Source: Afipia sp. GAS231 (lineage in GTDB: Bacteria > Pseudomonadota > Alphaproteobacteria > Rhizobiales > Xanthobacteraceae). Taken from it: a stretch of DNA of 64,000 nt. Location: assembly GCF_900103365.1 (NCBI RefSeq), contig NZ_LT629703.1, positions 7,178,501 through 7,242,500 of the forward strand, written 5' to 3'. A model generated the notes under the pieces. It was not told where the DNA came from and made no database searches. It saw only the letters and a list, made by a program, of their open reading frames with translations. Below are positions 42,642 through 51,790 of the stretch, piece after piece; positions within the stretch are counted from its first letter, which is position 1; the number at the start of each line of letters is the position of its first letter. The translations under genes and the position numbers were made by a program.

Positions 42642-44167
42642 GTCTCTCGGTTCCGGTTGGTGTTGTTCCATTTGATCGGCAGCGTGACCGTAAACGTGCT
42701 GCCCTGATGAAGTTCCGATGCGACCGACATGGTGCCGCCGAGCCGCCGCACCAGCGCGCGGACATGGGCGAGGCCGATGCCCTGGCCGGGTCTGTCCTGG
42801 GTTCCGGCGCGGCGAAACAGATCGAAGATGCGCTGGTGGTCCTTGGGGTCGATGCCGCGGCCGTTGTCGGAGACGTCGAAGATCGCAAAGCCGAGCTTGG
42901 TGCGGCCGCGGATATGGATGTCGCCCGGGACGCCGCTCCTCCGATACTTCAGCGCATTGTCGATCAGATTGGAGAATATCTGTTCCAGTGCCAGCCGGTC
43001 GCTGACGATATTGGGCAGCGGTTCGATCCGGATCTGCGCTTCGGCTTCCGCGGCCTGATGCGCGACCGTCGAAACGATGCCTTCCATCAGTTCACGGGTA
43101 TCGATCCGCTCCGGCTTGAACTCGCGTCGCCCTTCGCGGGTCAGGTTGAGGATCGCCGATATCAGCCGGTCCATCTTGCCGATCGACGACTTGATGAAGC
43201 CCAGCGCCTCGGTGAAATCCTCCGAGAGCTGCTTGTCGGCGCCTTCAAGCACGGGTTCGGCGGTGTCGGTAGCGTTATCGGCGGTCAGAGGGGCTGCGGA
43301 TTGCGTGCGGGCGAGCGCCGCGATCCGCCTGAAGATATCGCCGCGCAATTCCTCCAGCTCGCTGGTGAAGCCCATGATGTTCACCAACGGCGAGCGCAGA
43401 TCGTGGCTGACGATATAGGCGAAGCGCTGAATCTCATCATTGGCTTCGCGCAGGTCGGCGGTGCGCTCGTCGACCGTGCTCTCGAGGTTGAGATTGTTGT
43501 CGCGCAATTGCACTTCCGCTTCGTCACGGGCGCGCGCCGAGCGTCGCACCAGCAGGATCGAAATGCCGGCCAGCGCGATGACGAGGCCCGAACCGGCCAC
43601 GGTCACGATCGAGGCCAGTTGCTGGGTACGGTCGGCGGTCGCCGTGCGCATCGCGAACAAGCGGTTTTCTTCGGCGCGCATGGCGTCCGCGACTTCGCCG
43701 ATTTTCTGGACGGAATCGCTGGCGCCAGCCTCGCGGAGCATGGCGATGCCGCCGGCGATATCGTTGCGTTTGACGAAATCGACCGCTCGGGCGAATTCGG
43801 CCAGCCGCGCCTCGACCGGCGGCCGCAGCCGTTTGACGTTGTCGCCCTGAACCGAATTGTCGCCGGTCAGTTGCATCAGCTTGTCGACATCGGGAAGGAT
43901 GGTCGCAGCCACTGCTTCGTGCTCCGCCAGAAAACGCGGCTCGGAGGTCAGCAGATAGCCGCGCGCGGCGCTCTCGGCCCGGCGGATCTGCAGCAGCAGG
44001 GTGGAGAGCTGGTTTTCCGCCTCGACTGTGTGCACGACCCAGCCATTGTCTTCCCGTGATTTGTTGACCAGCAGGACCGAGGACGCGCTGATCGCAATCA
44101 GCACCAATAATGCCGCCGCAAGCAGCAGGATTTGTCCCATGGCGCGCCGGCGCTGGGCATCAGCCAT
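42638..44167 (-). CDS. CHASE3 sensor histidine kinase
   Basis: This 509-residue inner-membrane kinase has a helix at about residues 10-32. The CHASE3 sensor carries RRAESAARGYLLTSEPRFLA, the same signature as in the hybrid kinase at 13824. A second helix lies at about 190-210. The phosphoacceptor is H255 in FAYIVSHDLRSPLVNIMGFT, and the ATPase domain has FSNLIDNALKYR, DNGRGIDP and GQGIGLAHVRALV. An insert rich in Ala and Thr separates the H-box helix from its continuation. It is the first gene of a three-gene operon with 4-bp overlaps. The start at 44167 (ATG, GAGG upstream) was preferred over the GTG one codon earlier. Confidence 0.92.
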   Translation of the reverse strand: MADAQRRRAMGQILLLAAALLVLIAISASSVLLVNKSREDNGWVVHTVEAENQLSTLLLQIRRAESAARGYLLTSEPRFLAEHEAVAATILPDVDKLMQLTGDNSVQGDNVKRLRPPVEARLAEFARAVDFVKRNDIAGGIAMLREAGASDSVQKIGEVADAMRAEENRLFAMRTATADRTQQLASIVTVAGSGLVIALAGISILLVRRSARARDEAEVQLRDNNLNLESTVDERTADLREANDEIQRFAYIVSHDLRSPLVNIMGFTSELEELRGDIFRRIAALARTQSAAPLTADNATDTAEPVLEGADKQLSEDFTEALGFIKSSIGKMDRLISAILNLTREGRREFKPERIDTRELMEGIVSTVAHQAAEAEAQIRIEPLPNIVSDRLALEQIFSNLIDNALKYRRSGVPGDIHIRGRTKLGFAIFDVSDNGRGIDPKDHQRIFDLFRRAGTQDRPGQGIGLAHVRALVRRLGGTMSVASELHQGSTFTVTLPIKWNNTNRNRET

Positions 44168-44281
44168 CACAATGGCCTCGCGTCATGAAAAAAATGGAAC
44201 AAGATGCCCCTGGCAGAATGGACCCCAATGCAGCCCCAACGCCGGGGAGCGGCGATGGGTTCCATGTGCCGTGGTATTCTT

Positions 44282-45643
44282 TCAGGAAGTTTTGCCGTCC
44301 GCGGCCTGGCCGGCGAGGTACTGCTCCAGCCAGTGGATATGATAGTCGCCGTCGATGATGCCGGGCTCGCGGACCAGGGCGCGGAACAGCGGCAGGGTGG
44401 TCTCGATGCCGTCGACCACCATCTCGTCAAGCGCCCGGCGCAGCCGCATCAGGCATTCGGCGCGGGTCTTGCCGTGGACGATCAGCTTGCCGACGAGGGA
44501 ATCGTAATAGGGCGGGATGACGTAGCCCTGGTAGACGGCGGAATCGATCCGCACGCCGAGACCGCCGGGCGGGTGAAACTGGGTGATCTTGCCGGGTGAG
44601 GGGCGGAAGGTCTGCGGGTTTTCCGCATTGACGCGACATTCGATGGCGTGACCGATGATGGCGATCTCAGCCTGCGTCGCGGGCAGGTCGCCGCCGGCGG
44701 CGATGCGGATCTGCTCCAGCACGAGGTCGATGTCGGTGATCATCTCGGTGACGGGATGTTCGACCTGGATGCGGGTGTTCATTTCGATGAAATAGAACTC
44801 GCCGTCCTCGTACAGGAACTCGATGGTGCCGACACCGAGATATTTCATGTCCTGCATCGCCTTGGCGCAGGTCGCGCCGATCTTGGCGCGTGCAGCGGCC
44901 GACAGAACCGGCGAGGGGCCTTCTTCCCACACCTTCTGGTGCCGGCGCTGCAGCGAGCAGTCGCGCTCGCCGAGATGGATGGCGCCGCCACGGCCGTCGC
45001 CGAGCACCTGGATTTCGATGTGACGCGGCTTCTGCAGGTATTTCTCGAGATAGACCGAGGCGTCGCCGAACGCCGACTTGGCCTCGTTGGAGGCGGTCGA
45101 GAGCGCCATCATCAATTCGTCGGCGGTGTGTGCGACCTTCATGCCGCGTCCGCCGCCGCCGGCGGCAGCCTTCACCAGCACGGGAAAGCCGATCGCCTTC
45201 GCGATCGCCATCGCGTCGTCTTCGGGACCGACGCCGCCGTCGGAGCCGGGCACCACGGGAATGCCGAGCCGCTTGGCGGTCTTCTTGGCTTCGATCTTGT
45301 CGCCCATCAGGCGGATGTGTTCGGCCTTCGGGCCGATGAAATGCAGATTGTGCTCGCCGAGGATTTCGGCAAACCGGGCGTTTTCGGACAGGAAGCCATA
45401 GCCGGGATGCACGGCGTCGGCGCCGGTGATCTCGCAGGCTGCCAGCAGCGCCGGGATGTTGAGATAGCTGTCCTTCGACGGCGGCGGTCCGATGCAGACG
45501 CTCTCGTCAGCGAGGCGCACATGCATCGCATCGGCGTCCGCCGTGGAATGCACGGCAACCGTGGAGATGCCGAGTTCCTTGCACGCGCGCAAGACGCGCA
45601 GGGCGATTTCGCCGCGATTGGCTATCAGGATTTTATCGAACAT
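44282..45643 (-). CDS. accC: Biotin carboxylase subunit of acetyl-CoA carboxylase
   Basis: This 453-residue enzyme carboxylates the biotin on AccB using ATP and bicarbonate, the first step of fatty-acid synthesis. All landmarks are present: [31 protein letters not shown], the ATP-grasp glycine loop [21 protein letters not shown], the metal site [17 protein letters not shown], and [13 protein letters not shown]. The start at 45643 gives the standard [12 protein letters not shown]. It follows accB by 25 bp on the same strand. The unit order aroQ-accB-accC is common in alphaproteobacteria. Confidence 0.98.
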   Translation of the reverse strand: MFDKILIANRGEIALRVLRACKELGISTVAVHSTADADAMHVRLADESVCIGPPPSKDSYLNIPALLAACEITGADAVHPGYGFLSENARFAEILGEHNLHFIGPKAEHIRLMGDKIEAKKTAKRLGIPVVPGSDGGVGPEDDAMAIAKAIGFPVLVKAAAGGGGRGMKVAHTADELMMALSTASNEAKSAFGDASVYLEKYLQKPRHIEIQVLGDGRGGAIHLGERDCSLQRRHQKVWEEGPSPVLSAAARAKIGATCAKAMQDMKYLGVGTIEFLYEDGEFYFIEMNTRIQVEHPVTEMITDIDLVLEQIRIAAGGDLPATQAEIAIIGHAIECRVNAENPQTFRPSPGKITQFHPPGGLGVRIDSAVYQGYVIPPYYDSLVGKLIVHGKTRAECLMRLRRALDEMVVDGIETTLPLFRALVREPGIIDGDYHIHWLEQYLAGQAADGKTS

Positions 45644-45668
45644 CGCAGCGCCTGAAGGTTGCCGAACG

Positions 45669-46166
45669 TTATTCAATGATGACGAGGGGTTCGCCGAATT
45701 CGACCGGCTGGCCGTCTTCGATGAGAATCTGCGTCACGGTGCCCGCGCGCGGCGAGGGAATCTGGTTCATGGTCTTCATCGCTTCGATGATCAGCAGCGT
45801 CTGGCCGGCCGATACCTTGCTGCCGACCTCGATGAACGGCTTGGCGCCGGGCTCGGGCGACCAATAGGCCGTACCGACCATCGGCGAGGGCACCACGCCC
45901 GGGTGTTTTGCCAGATCGGCAACGGCGGCAGGCGTCACGGACGCGCCGGCGCCAACGGAAGCCGGGGCCTGATAATTCGCCGGCATCGAGGCCGTCATCG
46001 TGATGGTGCGCGCCACCCGCACCCGCAGGCCGGCGCGCTCGATCTCGATTTCGGTGAGGCTGGTCTCGTCCAGCAGCAGCGCGAGCTCGCGAATGAGCGC
46101 ACTGTCGTTGCTGATGGAGTTTGCGGAGGACTTGTCCGCGGCTTTGTTCTCGGGCTGGCGCGCCAT
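45669..46166 (-). CDS. accB: Biotin carboxyl carrier protein of acetyl-CoA carboxylase
   Basis: This 165-residue protein has an N-terminal helical part ([20 protein letters not shown]) and an Ala/Pro linker (about residues 60-88). The C-terminal biotinyl domain ([30 protein letters not shown]) has K131 as the biotinylated lysine, and the thumb region lies between them. It shuttles the carboxyl group from AccC to the AccA/AccD transferase. It sits between aroQ (97 bp upstream) and accC (25 bp downstream). Confidence 0.98.
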   Translation of the reverse strand: MARQPENKAADKSSANSISNDSALIRELALLLDETSLTEIEIERAGLRVRVARTITMTASMPANYQAPASVGAGASVTPAAVADLAKHPGVVPSPMVGTAYWSPEPGAKPFIEVGSKVSAGQTLLIIEAMKTMNQIPSPRAGTVTQILIEDGQPVEFGEPLVIIE

Positions 46167-46263
46167 GCTCTTGATCCGGAATTCTCGATGTGGGTGACGG
46201 CTGAAGCGTCAGGCTTTGGTGTCGGTCGTCTGATCTCAGGTCTTCGAAGTCAGGGCTTGGCTA

Positions 46264-46746
46264 TCAGGTCTTGGCCTTGGCGCCGATTTTGGCGGCAAGG
46301 CCGTTGATGGCGAGCCGGTAGCCATCGATCCCGAAGCCGCATAGCGACGCGAAGGCGGCCCTGGCGGTGAAGGAATGATGCCGAAAATCCTCGCGGGCGT
46401 GAATGTTGCTGACGTGTACTTCAACCGTCGGAATTTTCACCCCGACGATGGCGTCGTGCAGCGCGATCGAGGTGTGCGAATAACCGCCGGCGTTGATGAT
46501 GATGCCGGCCGCCTTTGTCTCACGCGCCTCGTGGATGAAATCGATCAACTCGCCTTCACGGTTCGACTGCCGGCAATCAGCCTTGAGGCCGAACTGCGCG
46601 GCGGTTTCCGCGCACAGCTTCTCGACATCGGCGAGCGTCGCGTGGCCGTAGGTTTCCGGCTCGCGCGTCCCCAGCAGATTGAGGTTCGGGCCGTTGAGCA
46701 CGTAGATCGTCGCGGCGGAGGCTCTTGCGGCGGAGGCTTGGGCCAT
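46264..46746 (-). CDS. aroQ: Type II 3-dehydroquinate dehydratase
   Basis: This 160-residue enzyme dehydrates 3-dehydroquinate in the shikimate pathway. It shows [16 protein letters not shown] with the catalytic Tyr, the mobile loop [31 protein letters not shown] and [18 protein letters not shown]. An Ala-rich N-terminal extension of about 12 residues precedes the strand YVLNGPN. It is the first gene of the aroQ-accB-accC unit; the 259 bp upstream contain only a terminator belonging to the preceding gene. Confidence 0.97.
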   Translation of the reverse strand: MAQASAARASAATIYVLNGPNLNLLGTREPETYGHATLADVEKLCAETAAQFGLKADCRQSNREGELIDFIHEARETKAAGIIINAGGYSHTSIALHDAIVGVKIPTVEVHVSNIHAREDFRHHSFTARAAFASLCGFGIDGYRLAINGLAAKIGAKAKT

Positions 46747-46941
46747 CGGATTCCGTTGAATGGGGGCGGGTTGGTCGCGGGGTTATAGGTAACAACGGGG
46801 CCAAGGGGAAGCCTTGTGGGCCTCTGGAAGACCTGCCAACGGCCTCATCCGGTTGGTAAAAAGCCCTGTGGAACCTATGGAAATCATTGATTAACCAATA
46901 TTTGGAGATGGCTTGGCAACCACGCAGGCCGGCACGCAAAA

Positions 46942-46968
46942 GGGGTGGGCATCTCTGCCCACCCCCCA
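46942..46968 (-). terminator. Terminator of the DUF1236 gene
   Basis: The stem GGGGTGGGC / GCCCACCCC has a 6-nt loop. Read on the minus strand it is followed by TTTTGCG. It lies about 40 bp beyond the stop of the DUF1236 gene. Confidence 0.7.
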
Positions 46969-47005
46969 AAGCGTTGGCTGCTAAGCCTCGCCTGCGCGAA
47001 AGCCG

Positions 47006-47800
47006 TTAGCCTTCGATGATGTAGACGATCTCATGCGTCTGCGGGCGGACGATGATGTACCGGCCGTGCACGAAGATCACGTCATAGCCACGCCACTCCG
47101 GATAGATCTCGACGATCCGGGCCGGCAGCGGATGGAAACGCACCGTGCCGGGGACAGTGGCGCCAACCGAAATGTTGAAGTTGACGTTGGTGGTCTCTTC
47201 GATCTTCTCCGACTTGATGGCGGAAACGATCTGGGTGCGCTTCTCGGCCGGCGGCGCCGCGGTCGCCGACGTGGCGGCGTTGCCCGTCGTGGTCTGCGCC
47301 TTCGTGTCCGCTCCGGTCTTGGTCTGAGCGTTCATGTTGCCGTTGGTCTTGGAACCTTCAGCAGCGTTCGTGGTGCCGGACTTGCTGTCGCGGCCCTCGG
47401 CAGCCGTCGTGCCGGACTTGCTGTCGCGGCCTTCCGCCTTCATGTCCTTGCCGCCCTTGGCCGAGTCGTTCTCGGAGCTGATGCTCTTCGACTTCTCGCC
47501 CTTAGTGTCTGGCCTGGTATCCTGGGCGCTCTTCGCAGCCGGCATCTTCTCGTTGGACTCCGCCTTCATGCCGGATTTTTCAGAGCCCTTGGTGCCGGAG
47601 GATTCCGCACCCTTTGTGCCGGCCGAGTCGTGGTTCATGGCGCCGGACGGAGCGGCGCGCTCCGACGAAGGCGCGGTCTGCTGAGTTGCGGCACCACCAG
47701 CAGCGCCGCTGCCTTCACGGTTCATGCCCTGCGCATTGGCAAAACCGGTTCCGGCGATCAGCGCCGCCGCAGCGACCGAAATCAAAAAGCGATTAGTCAT
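47006..47800 (-). CDS. Secreted DUF1236-family protein
   Basis: This 264-residue product has a signal peptide (MTNRFLISVAAAALIAGTGF, cleavage after ANAQ). A long low-complexity region (about residues 25-180) rich in Ser, Lys, Gly and Thr follows, with two tandem copies of AEGRDSKSGTT and several GTKG/SGTKG units. The C-terminal DUF1236 domain (VNFNISVGATVPGTVRFHPL, then YDVIFVHGRYIIVRPQTHEI) is intact. The family is abundant in bradyrhizobia and its role is unknown; periplasmic location is inferred. The repetitive region is likely to vary in length between strains. Confidence 0.85.
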   Translation of the reverse strand: MTNRFLISVAAAALIAGTGFANAQGMNREGSGAAGGAATQQTAPSSERAAPSGAMNHDSAGTKGAESSGTKGSEKSGMKAESNEKMPAAKSAQDTRPDTKGEKSKSISSENDSAKGGKDMKAEGRDSKSGTTAAEGRDSKSGTTNAAEGSKTNGNMNAQTKTGADTKAQTTTGNAATSATAAPPAEKRTQIVSAIKSEKIEETTNVNFNISVGATVPGTVRFHPLPARIVEIYPEWRGYDVIFVHGRYIIVRPQTHEIVYIIEG

Positions 47801-47885
47801 AGGTAGTTCTCCTCACGTGTATGCATTGCCCGACCGACAACGGGGGGAGGTGGTCGATGTTCCCTGCTATTTGCGGTTCCCTCGA

Positions 47886-47960
47886 TTTTGTTTTGTGCAA
47901 GCTGGTTTTGTTCGAGCGCGTTTGACGCAAGTTCGCTTGATGCAGGTGCTTTTGATGAAT
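47886..47960. repeat. Degenerate 15-bp tandem repeat upstream of the DUF1236 gene
   Basis: About five units with a 15-bp period can be lined up (TTTGTGCAAGCTGGT, TTTGTTCGAGCGCGT, TTGACGCAAGTTCGC, TTGATGCAGGTGCTT). They lie between two genes, in the leader of the minus-strand DUF1236 gene. Both strands are open in one frame, with a five-residue period. Confidence 0.55.
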
Positions 47961-47996
47961 AGGTGATGAACGGTTTTGCCGAAGATTGCCGCAAAC

Positions 47997-48025
47997 AAAA
48001 AGGCCGGCTTGTAAGCCGGCCTTTT
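47997..48025 (-). terminator. Terminator of the DsbA-like gene
   Basis: The stem AAAAGGCCGGCTT / AAGCCGGCCTTTT has a 2-nt loop and flanking A- and T-runs, about 40 bp beyond the stop at 48067. Confidence 0.8.
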
Positions 48026-48066
48026 CGACGTTTCGCTGGATCGATGTTCGCCGGATCGGCGAGGCG

Positions 48067-48834
48067 TCAGCAGGTCGCCTTGCCGCAGCGGGCGATGCCG
48101 ATCTTTTCCTTCAGGCTGTCGACGCCGACCGCGCCGATCACGACCTGCTTGCCGATCACGTAGCTCGGGGTGCCGTTCATGCCCATGGCTTCGGCCAGCT
48201 TGAAGTTTTCCTCGATCGTGTTCTTCACCTCGGAGCTCGCCAGATCCTTCTCCAGTTTGCCCATGTCGAGGCCGACCTCCTTGGCAACGGCCATCGCGCG
48301 CGCCTTGTCGGCAGCACCCCGGCCGCCGAGCAGCTTCTGGTGGAAGTCGAGATACTTCTTGCCGGTCGGATCCTGCATGCGCACGGCAACCGCGACCTGG
48401 GCGGCTTCGACCGAGCCGGCGCTCAGCACCGGAAATTCCTTGAGCACGACCTTCAGCTTCGGATCGGCCTTCATCAGTTCCATCATGTCGGCCATCGCGC
48501 GTTTGCAGTAGCCGCAATTGTAGTCGAAGAACTCGACGAAGGTGACGTCGCCGTCCTTGTTGCCGAGCATGACGCCGCGCGGCGAGTTGAAGATCGCATC
48601 GGCGTTCTTGGAGACGCCGGCCTCGTGCTTTTCGGCTTCCGCCGCCGACTGGCGCTTCGACAGTTCGGTCATCGCCTCTTCGAGCACTTCCGGATGCGCA
48701 ATCAGATAATTCCGGACGATGCTCTCGATATCGCCGCGCTGGGTATCGTTGAAGCTCTGTGCCGAGGCGGGCAGCGGGACGCCGCCGAGCGCGAGCGCCA
48801 GCAGTGCGGGAGCGAGGAAACGGAACGAGGCCAT
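48067..48834 (-). CDS. DsbA-family thiol:disulfide oxidoreductase (Com1-like)
   Basis: This 255-residue periplasmic protein has a signal peptide (residues 1-25, cleavage after ASAQ). A helical N-terminal segment follows (SIVRNYLIAHPEVLEEAMTE), then a thioredoxin fold with the active site CGYC (C107-C110) in FFDYNCGYCKRAM. The cis-Pro loop is NGTPSYVIG. This layout (N-terminal helices plus DsbA domain) matches the BdbD/Com1 group. Two extra cysteines at the very end (ARCGKATC) are unusual and could form a second redox pair. The start at ATG 48834 has AAGGA seven bases upstream. Confidence 0.92.
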   Translation of the reverse strand: MASFRFLAPALLALALGGVPLPASAQSFNDTQRGDIESIVRNYLIAHPEVLEEAMTELSKRQSAAEAEKHEAGVSKNADAIFNSPRGVMLGNKDGDVTFVEFFDYNCGYCKRAMADMMELMKADPKLKVVLKEFPVLSAGSVEAAQVAVAVRMQDPTGKKYLDFHQKLLGGRGAADKARAMAVAKEVGLDMGKLEKDLASSEVKNTIEENFKLAEAMGMNGTPSYVIGKQVVIGAVGVDSLKEKIGIARCGKATC

Positions 48835-48943
48835 CAGCAAATCCTTTTACGGCGAGTTCCCGGCGGTGTCGTGAAGCCGGCTCTTGGAATACGTTTCAAT
48901 TTCGGTTCGGTTCTAGCTTGATCTATCTTAACCCGGTTTATTT

Positions 48944-50347
48944 CTAGTTGCTTCTCTGCCCCGGCAGCGGCTTGGCGCTCACAATGTCGTCAGCCTTGAC
49001 CCATCCCGGCGTCCCGATCGCAAAACGGGTCTTTGCCCTTGAAGCGAGGTCGCGCGCGGTCTTGTTGTCACCGCGGAGGTAGGCCGCCTGTGCCGATGCG
49101 AGATCGGCCTGCGCGTAGTCCCCCTTGCGGCCATAGGCCATGGCAAGCTGCGAGAAACCTAACGGCGCTTCGGTCTCGCGCGCCACCGCCGCGCGAAGAA
49201 TCGTGATCGCCTCATCCGTGTTGGCGGTATTATTAGCCGCTACCAGTGCCTGCCCAAGTAACATCTCCATGAGCGGGGCGTTATTGGAGAGCTGCACCGC
49301 CTTGCGGAGCGGCGCGATGGCTTCCGCCGGCTTGCCGCCCTCCAGCAGCGCCTGGCCGCGCACCTCATAGAAATAGGGGTTGCCGGGCTGCAACGCGATC
49401 AGGCCGTCGATCTGGGCGATCGCGCTGCGCAGATCGCCATGCAGGTAGGTGGTGATGGCATGCGCATAGCGGGCGGGCAGGCTGGTGTTGGACATCGGAT
49501 AGCGCCGGTACACGGTTTCCTGCCGCTCCATGAAAGCCGAGATCTTGGCCCGCACCATGTCGTGGCGCATCTGCAAAGCGGGGTCGTCCTTCTTGTCCCA
49601 ATACGGGCTGGAGCGCGCCAGTTCCTCCAGCGCGCGGACGCGCTCGGCCGGCATCGGATGCGACTGCAGGTAGGGGTCAGCGCCGCGCGCCGCGAACAGG
49701 CTCTCGTCGGAAAACCGCTTGAAGGTTTCCCACATGCCCCTGGGCGATTGACCGGTCGCGGTCAGAAACTTCACGCCGGCCTTGTCGGCGTTTTCTTCCT
49801 GCTGGCGCACGTAAGACAGCAGGTTGCGCTTGATCATTTCGCCCGGTGCGGAAAACGCGGCCGCGCCGGCATTGGTCAGGCCGCTACCGGCGCCGCCGCG
49901 CGCGCCGGCCACCATCGCGCCGGCGCCGAGCAGCATGGCGATGATCATCTGGGTTTGTGCCTGCGCGAGCTGCTCGCGCATCTTGGCGAGATGGCCGCCG
50001 GCCAGATGGCCGGTTTCGTGGGCCAGCACGCCGATGATCTGGTTCGGCGTTTCCGACTGCATCATCGCGCCGTAGTTCACGAAGATGCGGCGGCCGTCGG
50101 CGACGAACGCGTTGAACTGGCTGTCGTTGATGATCACCATCTGGATGTTCTGTTTTTCCAGACCGGCGGCGCGCAGGATCGGCCTTGTATATTCGCGCAG
50201 CAACTGCTCGGACTCGGTGTCCCGCAGGAACGACGGACCCTTGCCCTCCTGCGCAAGTGCTGCCATCGGCGCGACGGTGAGCGCCGCCGCCACCGTCAGG
50301 GCGGTCAGCTTCAGCTTTTTCTTGGCAAAGGCGATACGAAGCAGCAT
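48944..50347 (-). CDS. M48-family periplasmic metalloprotease with TPR repeats (BepA-like)
   Basis: This 467-residue protein has a signal peptide (ending ALAQE) and an M48 peptidase domain with the zinc motif HETGH (H110, H114) and the third ligand in EENADKAGV. A C-terminal TPR region follows (about residues 305-440: YAHAITTYLHGDLRSAIAQI and YFYEVRGQALLEGGKPAEAI). This is the architecture of BepA/YfgC, which assists assembly and quality control of outer-membrane proteins. The ATG at 50347 was chosen because it gives the signal peptide; the open frame continues 110 codons upstream over the divergent promoter without similarity. It follows the DsbA-like gene in the opposite order, about 110 bp apart. 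Confidence 0.93.
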   Translation of the reverse strand: MLLRIAFAKKKLKLTALTVAAALTVAPMAALAQEGKGPSFLRDTESEQLLREYTRPILRAAGLEKQNIQMVIINDSQFNAFVADGRRIFVNYGAMMQSETPNQIIGVLAHETGHLAGGHLAKMREQLAQAQTQMIIAMLLGAGAMVAGARGGAGSGLTNAGAAAFSAPGEMIKRNLLSYVRQQEENADKAGVKFLTATGQSPRGMWETFKRFSDESLFAARGADPYLQSHPMPAERVRALEELARSSPYWDKKDDPALQMRHDMVRAKISAFMERQETVYRRYPMSNTSLPARYAHAITTYLHGDLRSAIAQIDGLIALQPGNPYFYEVRGQALLEGGKPAEAIAPLRKAVQLSNNAPLMEMLLGQALVAANNTANTDEAITILRAAVARETEAPLGFSQLAMAYGRKGDYAQADLASAQAAYLRGDNKTARDLASRAKTRFAIGTPGWVKADDIVSAKPLPGQRSN

Positions 50348-50543
50348 GAGCGGTCTTTTGTCGGGGCGGTAGGAGATGGGGCGCGTCCGGATTGGCCGTG
50401 ATCCGTTCGGTTCTAATTCTTGTCGCGAACCGGTATCACTTCGCCGGAAAACGCTATAACAAGCCACCGAATGCGGCCAGTCTGGGGCGGTAACCGGTTC
50501 GGGAACCCAATATCGGCGATAGCCTCCCAAATAGCAGAAATCG

Positions 50544-51731
50544 ATGCACGAAGCGACACTTAGAGACCGCGTGAAAACCCTGCTGACCCCGTCGGCGCGG
50601 AGCGATGTTCCGCCGTTCATGGTGATGGACGTGATGGCGGCCGCAGCAAGGATCGAAGCGGCGGGCGGGCATGTCATTCACATGGAAGTCGGCCAACCGG
50701 CGGCCTCCGCCCCGAAGGTCGCGATCGCAGCGGCCCATGCGGCGCTCGACGAGATCAGGATCGACTACACCTCGGCGCTCGGCATTCCCTCGCTACGGGC
50801 GCGCATCGCCAGGCACTACCGCGATACTTACGGCTGTTCGGTCGATCCTGACCGGATCGTGGTCACCACCGGCTCGTCCGGCGGGTTCATCCTGGCGTTT
50901 CTGTCGATGTTCGAACCCGGCGACCGGGTTGCGGTGACCGTGCCCGGTTACCCGCCTTACCGCCATATCCTCACGGCGCTCGGCTGCGAGCCGGTGCTGA
51001 TCGAGACGACGAACGAGACGCGCCATGCGCTGACCGGGGAAGCGTTGCTGGCGGCGCATCGCAAGGCGCCGCTGAAGGGCGTGCTGGTCGGCAGCCCCGC
51101 CAATCCGACGGGAACGATGATGTCGCGCGAGGCGCTCACCGGCCTGATCGCGGCGGCCGAGGGGGCCGGCATCCGTTTCATTTCCGACGAAATCTATCAC
51201 GGCCTCGATTACGCGTTTCCGGCCGTCACCGCCGCGGAGCTCTCACCGCAGGCGCTGGTGATCAACTCGTTCTCGAAATACTTCTGCATGACCGGCTGGC
51301 GGGTCGGCTGGATGGTGGTGCCGGAGCCGCTGGTGCGGCCGATCGAACGGCTGCAGCAGAACCTGTCGATCTCGGTGCCGACGCTGTCGCAGATCGCTGC
51401 CGAAGCCGCCTTCGAAGGGCGCGAGGAGATGGAGGCGATCAAGCACGGCTACGAGGCGAACCGCCGCATCCTGATCGAAGGCCTGCCGAAGGCCGGACTG
51501 ACAAAATTCCTGCCGGCCGATGGCGCGTTCTACCTCTATGCGGATGTTTCCAACTTCACATCGGACAGTTTCGAATTCGCCAGCCGGATGCTGGAAAAGG
51601 CCCATGTCGCGGCCACGCCGGGCGTCGACTTCGATCCGATCCATGGCCGGGCCTTCGTGCGCTTCTCCTACGCGCGCTCGGCCGACGAGATGCGCGAAGC
51701 GGTAGCGCGCATCTCGCGCTGGCTCGGCTAG
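50544..51731 (+). CDS. Class I/II PLP-dependent aminotransferase
   Basis: This 395-residue enzyme has the fold-type I layout: MDVMAAAARIEAAGGHVIHM, GQPAASAPKV, YTSALGIPSLRARIARHYRD, TGSSGGFILAF, NPTGTMMSREAL, SDEIYHGLDY and the PLP lysine K245 in SFSKYFCMTGWRVGW, with the closing RxSY (RFSYARS). The amino-acid substrate cannot be assigned. It resembles aspartate/aromatic aminotransferases of the AspC/AlaA-like subgroup. It is divergent from the BepA-like gene, with about 200 bp between the starts. Confidence 0.92.
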   Translation: MHEATLRDRVKTLLTPSARSDVPPFMVMDVMAAAARIEAAGGHVIHMEVGQPAASAPKVAIAAAHAALDEIRIDYTSALGIPSLRARIARHYRDTYGCSVDPDRIVVTTGSSGGFILAFLSMFEPGDRVAVTVPGYPPYRHILTALGCEPVLIETTNETRHALTGEALLAAHRKAPLKGVLVGSPANPTGTMMSREALTGLIAAAEGAGIRFISDEIYHGLDYAFPAVTAAELSPQALVINSFSKYFCMTGWRVGWMVVPEPLVRPIERLQQNLSISVPTLSQIAAEAAFEGREEMEAIKHGYEANRRILIEGLPKAGLTKFLPADGAFYLYADVSNFTSDSFEFASRMLEKAHVAATPGVDFDPIHGRAFVRFSYARSADEMREAVARISRWLG

Positions 51732-51790
51732 CGTCCGGCCGTCATCGATCCATCCTTCCTTCATGCGACCTCAAAACCGGAGTACTGTCC

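Noticed and set aside
50348..50677. 110-codon N-terminal extension of the BepA-like protease
   Set aside because: The extension covers the divergent promoter region and precedes a normal signal peptide, so the internal ATG is the real start.
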